From assembly GCA_028819505.1 (NCBI GenBank), contig JAPPLH010000148.1:1343-56622 (forward strand): a stretch of DNA of 55,280 bases, given 5' to 3'. The notes beneath the pieces were generated by a model. That model made no database searches. It was given only the letters and a program-made list of their open reading frames with translations, and had not been told where the DNA came from. How positions within the stretch are numbered: position 1 is the stretch's first letter; every line of letters starts with the position of its first letter. The position numbers and the translations under genes were made by a program. Below are positions 52,231-55,280 of the stretch, piece after piece. The stretch comes from Acidimicrobiaceae bacterium (GTDB taxonomy: Bacteria; Actinomycetota; Acidimicrobiia; Acidimicrobiales; Aldehydirespiratoraceae).

Positions 52231-53187
52231 GTGAATGACCTGACGGCGGGTGTGCTGGCGGGGGACCGCACCGCCGTAGGTCGGGCCATCACCCTGATGG
52301 AGTCGACTCGCCCCGAAGACCGGGAGCTTGCCCGGGATCTGGTCTCGCAGCTCCTGCCCCATGGGGGCGGAGCTCACCGGGTGGGCATCAGCGGCGTGCC
52401 GGGCGCGGGCAAGTCCACGCTGATCGACGTCCTCGGCTCCCGCCTCACCCGCGCCGGCCACCGGGTGGGCGTGCTGGCCGTCGATCCCTCGAGCATGGTC
52501 ACCGGCGGATCGATCCTGGGCGACAAGACCCGCATGGCCGCCCTGGCAGCCGACGAGAGCGCCTTCATCCGGCCGTCGCCGTCGGCGGGGACCCTCGGTG
52601 GCGTGACCGCCACCACCCCTCACGCGGTCACCGTGCTGGAAGCGGCCGGCTACGACGTGGTGCTGGTCGAGACGGTGGGGGTCGGCCAGTCGGAGGCGGC
52701 CGTGCATGCGTCGGTCGACTGCCTCTGCGTGTTGACGCTGGCCGGCGCGGGCGACGAGCTGCAGACGGTCAAGAGGGGCCTGCTGGAGGTGGCCGACGTC
52801 CTCGCGGTCAACAAGGCCGACGGCGACAACCAGCAGGCGGCCCGTCTGGCCGCAGCCGAACTCCGGCGGGCCCTGCCCCTGCTGGCCCCGACGGCCGAGG
52901 GTGGACCACCCCCAGTGATGACGGTCTCGGCTCTGACCGGCACGGGGGTGGACGAGCTGTGGGACTGCATCGTCGAGCACCGCCGCATGCTCGAAGCCTC
53001 CGGCGCGCTAACTGCACGTAGAGCCCGGGGCCGCCTGGCCTGGATGCGAGCACTCCTGGAGCGCCGCCTAGTCGAGCAGTTCGAGGCCCAGCCCGGCCTA
53101 CCAGACCGCCGAGCCGACCTCGAACACGCCGTCGAGCAAGGCAAGATCACCCCCGAAGCCGCCGTCGACCAACTCCTCTCCCGGTAG
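52231..53187 (+). CDS. meaB: Methylmalonyl-CoA mutase-associated GTPase MeaB
   Basis: A 318-residue G3E-family P-loop GTPase that guards loading and repair of the B12 cofactor in methylmalonyl-CoA mutase. GISGVPGAGKSTLIDVLG is Walker A, VAVDPSS and ILGDKTRM the switch regions, VLVETVGVGQSE the G3 strand and LAVNKADG the base-specificity motif. GTG at 52231 was preferred over GTG at 52219 because GGGAG lies 5 bases upstream. Its place after mutB supports the assignment. Confidence 0.94.
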   Translation: MNDLTAGVLAGDRTAVGRAITLMESTRPEDRELARDLVSQLLPHGGGAHRVGISGVPGAGKSTLIDVLGSRLTRAGHRVGVLAVDPSSMVTGGSILGDKTRMAALAADESAFIRPSPSAGTLGGVTATTPHAVTVLEAAGYDVVLVETVGVGQSEAAVHASVDCLCVLTLAGAGDELQTVKRGLLEVADVLAVNKADGDNQQAARLAAAELRRALPLLAPTAEGGPPPVMTVSALTGTGVDELWDCIVEHRRMLEASGALTARRARGRLAWMRALLERRLVEQFEAQPGLPDRRADLEHAVEQGKITPEAAVDQLLSR

Positions 53188-53332
53188 TTGACGGCGGCAA
53201 TTCTGGATTGATGGGCAAGCCTCGCAGCCAGCCGCCAGCCCCACAACCGAAACGGCCGTCACGACCCCCGGCGGAACAAAAGCAGGAGGCGGGGCGCCGT
53301 GGCCTGGCTGCCTCGCCTGCTTCGAAGCGCTG

Positions 53333-53417
53333 CTATCGTGTGCTACAATGAAGTAACGCATTTGCAGCGCTCCAGCCCTTTTGCTCATCTCTATCGTGTG
53401 CTACAATGAAGTAACGC
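53333..53417 (+). promoter_or_regulatory. Duplicated 27-bp promoter/operator upstream of abiEi
   Basis: CTATCGTGTGC followed by TACAATGAAGTAACGC occurs exactly at 53333-53359 and 53391-53417 (period 58). Each copy contains TACAAT, a good -10 box (53344-53349 and 53402-53407). The second copy ends 16 bp before the abiEi ATG. AbiEi antitoxins repress their own promoter by binding two repeats; these copies are good candidates. Confidence 0.7.
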
Positions 53418-53433
53418 TTTTAGGGATGGAGCG

Positions 53434-54084
53434 ATGTACGGAGACATCCGCAGATGGGCACAGCAGCTGCCAGTTGGCGAGCTGTTCGATCTCGACGACG
53501 TGCAAAGAGCTTTCCCCGACAAGTCTCGAGACGCTGTCAAGATGGCTTTGGGCAGGCTCTGCCGCGGCGATGACCCGCTCATAGCGCGCGCTTGCCGAGG
53601 GGTCTACGGCCGCCGCCGGGTCGGGGCCCGCTACCCGACGCAGCTGCCGGCCGCGGCGCTCAGAGCGTTGCCGTGGCGGGTCGCGGGGCCCGGCGCCGGC
53701 ATCACGGGGCCCGCCGTCATCAACCTGATCGGCTGGAGCACCCAGGTGTCGCCGTGTCCTTGGGTGGCTGTGGTGGGGCGGCCACCACGATGCCCAGAAA
53801 GCGGCGCGGTGTTCTTCGAGCGCTCCAACAAAAAACGCTTGGGCCTGCGGCGATGGGAGGTGTCGCTGCTTGAAGCTGTCCGATGCTTCGACGACTGGGC
53901 CGAGATGCCTTGGGATGAGGCGCTGGAGAAGTTCAGCCGCAACAACCGGCGCGGCTACTACGGCGAAGAGGTGCGCACCGATCTGCTGCTCGAGGCAGCC
54001 GAGGCCGAACGCGGACTGGGCCCGGATTTTCTGTCGAGATGCCGCGCTCTCGCCGCGGCGGCCAACGGCGGCGGGCGGCGCTGA
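53434..54084 (+). CDS. abiEi: AbiEi-family type IV antitoxin/transcriptional regulator
   Basis: A 216-residue protein. The N-terminal winged helix (LFDLDDVQRAFPDKSRDAVK, LGRLCRGDDPLIARACRGVY) and the following GITGPAVINLIGW-type segment match AbiEi-like antitoxins, which repress the operon and oppose the AbiEii nucleotidyltransferase without binding it. ATG at 53434 has AGGGA 7 bases upstream. The reading frame appears intact although the downstream toxin is broken, so it could survive as an orphan regulator. Confidence 0.78.
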   Translation: MYGDIRRWAQQLPVGELFDLDDVQRAFPDKSRDAVKMALGRLCRGDDPLIARACRGVYGRRRVGARYPTQLPAAALRALPWRVAGPGAGITGPAVINLIGWSTQVSPCPWVAVVGRPPRCPESGAVFFERSNKKRLGLRRWEVSLLEAVRCFDDWAEMPWDEALEKFSRNNRRGYYGEEVRTDLLLEAAEAERGLGPDFLSRCRALAAAANGGGRR

Positions 54085-54100
54085 CACCGAGCCAGAAGTG

Positions 54101-54829
54101 GTGAACCGCTCCGAGGTCGGCCCCATCCGCGGCGAGCCCGCAGCTGGCTGTGTACGAGAAATCGGCCCGCTCGTCGCCTGCGGCGAGGTCTGGGACGCGG
54201 TCCTCGACGCGTTGGCTGACAAGTTCGACGCTTCGTAGAACATTGAGCAGATGGTCCACAAAGACCTCTACGTGACCGAGGCGATCCGCCATGCGGTAGT
54301 GCCGTCTGAAGAGTGCCCCGAAGTCTTGGTGGTATTCAAGGGCGGCACGTCTTTGGCGAAGGCGTACCCGATCCTGCATCGCTTCTCCGAGGACGTGGAT
54401 GTGAACATCGTGCCCCCGCCCGATCAGCAGTTCGGCGACAGCCGACGCAAGAGGGTCCGCCGAGAACTGCAAGCGAGGCTTGAGGCGGGGATCCCGTTGC
54501 CGATAGACCACCTCCAGTGCGGCACCAACTTCGCCACCACAACGATCCACTACCCGCCCGTGCCGCCAGGTCCCGCCGCGGGGCCCGGCGGGCCTGTCTT
54601 TGGCGAAGTGCTTGTCGAAATGAGCATCCGCGGCCAGCCGCTGGGCACACACAGCAACCAGATGGTCGCCTCCTTGGCGGGCGAAGCGGCCGCCCGCTTA
54701 GACCCGGCGCTGCTGGAGGAGCACCCGCTGCTGCGGCCATTCGAAGTCCTCACCGCAGACCCGGTCATCGCAGTCGTGGACAAGCTCGACGCCCTGCACT
54801 GGCGCAGCAGCTCCGACGACCCCAGCCAG
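54101..54829 (+). pseudogene. abiEii: AbiEii nucleotidyltransferase toxin, nonsense-mutated and truncated
   Basis: The frame from GTG 54101 reads as an AbiEii N terminus (VWDAVLDALADKFDAS), meets TAG at 54236-54238, then resumes in the same frame with NIEQMVHKDLYVTEAIRHAV and the nucleotidyltransferase core VVFKGGTSLAKAYPILHRFSEDVDV (quoted in two overlapping parts here: VVFKGGTSLAKAYPI and LHRFSEDVDV). It continues to DKLDALHWRSSSDDPS and is then cut off by IS3-family sequence at about 54829; the frame stays open to the window end but on antisense IS DNA. A product restarting at ATG 54251 would lack the N terminus and C terminus. Confidence 0.75.
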
Positions 54830-54910
54830 GCAGGCGACCGTGTGAGGCACACCGAAGTCGGTCCTTTGGGCTGCGATGTGCTCGACCAGGCTCACCGCGT
54901 CGCCTCCTTG
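54830..54910 (-). pseudogene. IS3-family OrfB, 5' fragment
   Basis: On the minus strand, VEHIAAQRTDFGVPHTVAC matches the N terminus of IS3-type OrfB transposases, overlapping the end of OrfA in another frame as expected for programmed frameshifting. Homology ends after HTVAC, where abiEii sequence begins. The DDE catalytic domain is absent. Confidence 0.65.
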
Positions 54911-55179
54911 ACCCAAAGGACCACTGATCGTTTGAGCACATCACGCTCCATCTCCAGCTCGGCGCAGCGCTTGCGCAGCCGAACCAGCTCGGCGCGCTCG
55001 TCGCCGTCGAGGCGCTCGCCTGAGCGCTCGGCGCGGTCCTTGCGGACCCAGTTGCCCAAGGTGCCCGCGCCGATCCCCAGCTCGCGGGCCACATCAGTGA
55101 CCGATCTGCGAGTCTCCAGGACGATCCGCACAGCACCCGCCTTGAACTCAGGGTCGTACTGTCGTCGTATCTCAGACAT
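54892..55179 (-). CDS. IS3-family transposase OrfA
   Basis: A 95-residue DNA-binding protein: helix-turn-helix [40 protein letters not shown] and a leucine-zipper-like C terminus [20 protein letters not shown]. It normally joins OrfB by frameshift to give the active transposase. As OrfB is truncated, this copy cannot move by itself. ATG at 55179 follows a GGAGATG stretch. Confidence 0.9.
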   Translation of the reverse strand: MSEIRRQYDPEFKAGAVRIVLETRRSVTDVARELGIGAGTLGNWVRKDRAERSGERLDGDERAELVRLRKRCAELEMERDVLKRSVVLWVKEATR

Positions 55180-55280
55180 GGCATCTCCTCTTAGACGATG
55201 CCTCCAAGATCAGGGGGGATGCTCACCGGAACAACGGCAGGTCGTTCTGAGATACATCGCCTGGCGTGACGACAGGCGAT

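Larger units (their letters stand above)
54830..55225 (-). mobile_element. IS3-family element remnant
   Basis: It contains a full OrfA and only the first 20-25 residues of OrfB, joined directly to abiEii at about 54829. The presumed left end, read on the minus strand, begins TGAGCATCCCCCCTGATC near 55225 and resembles an IS3 terminal repeat. The right half and its terminal repeat are missing, so the element is not complete. Confidence 0.65.

Noticed and set aside
55258..55279. Small CGCCTG/CAGGCG hairpin at the window edge
   Set aside because: Six-bp arms in GC-rich DNA at a truncated edge are not enough to name a terminator or IS end.

Overview
The window is GC-rich DNA (by eye well above 65% G+C) with frequent GTG and TTG starts, many ATGA/GTGA gene overlaps and several candidate leaderless promoters. 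The gene families fit a GC-rich actinobacterium, perhaps an uncultured Acidimicrobiia-like lineage; that placement is an inference. No rRNA, tRNA or CRISPR array was seen.

Metabolic left part (1-12.1 kb): a D-aminoacylase-type amidohydrolase; a convergent pair for a truncated hemoglobin and a DUF2236 (MpaB-like) oxygenase; an orphan HsdM-like DNA methyltransferase; a sterol desaturase/fatty acid hydroxylase; and a three-subunit molybdenum hydroxylase operon (FAD, 2Fe-2S, molybdopterin subunits) ending in a MoaD-like sulfur carrier.

Defence island (12.1-25.5 kb): a Phd-type antitoxin remnant; two AAA ATPases of the DUF4143 type, each preceded by short direct repeats; then a tightly packed gene run: half-length HsdS-like protein, hsdM, hicA, hicB, hsdS, a DUF3644 (HEPN-like) protein, mntA, hepT, hsdR and a YgjP-type metalloprotease. 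Two toxin-antitoxin modules and one further HEPN-like gene are threaded between the subunits of one type I restriction-modification system, mostly with overlapping reading frames. The HepT protein has Trp where the HEPN RNase Arg is expected, and hsdR has no canonical start codon at the point where its conserved sequence begins. The DUF3644-mntA-hepT part is visibly less GC-rich and looks recently acquired.

Metabolic right part (25.5-53.2 kb): hisC and a copper-type P1B ATPase, divergent and flanked by two inverted copies of a 46-bp palindromic element; xsc (sulfoacetaldehyde acetyltransferase); a secreted 5'-nucleotidase with C-terminal LysM; VOC, epimerase and SDR genes; a complete branched-chain-type ABC transporter (livHM, binding lipoprotein, livGF) followed directly by a PAS-GAF histidine kinase and a NarL-type regulator; a second molybdenum hydroxylase whose molybdopterin subunit is split into two genes joined by a 30-codon ORF, an architecture like nicotinate dehydrogenase of Eubacterium barkeri; an SMP-30 lactonase; an isochorismatase-fold hydrolase lacking the usual Cys; and mutB/meaB (methylmalonyl-CoA mutase and its GTPase chaperone). 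The transporter, two-component system and split hydroxylase could form one uptake, sensing and oxidation unit for an unknown, perhaps N-heterocyclic, substrate (inference).

Right edge (53.2-55.3 kb): an AbiE type IV toxin-antitoxin locus in decay. The antitoxin abiEi is intact behind a duplicated promoter/operator repeat. The toxin abiEii carries an in-frame TAG and is then cut off by an IS3-family remnant.
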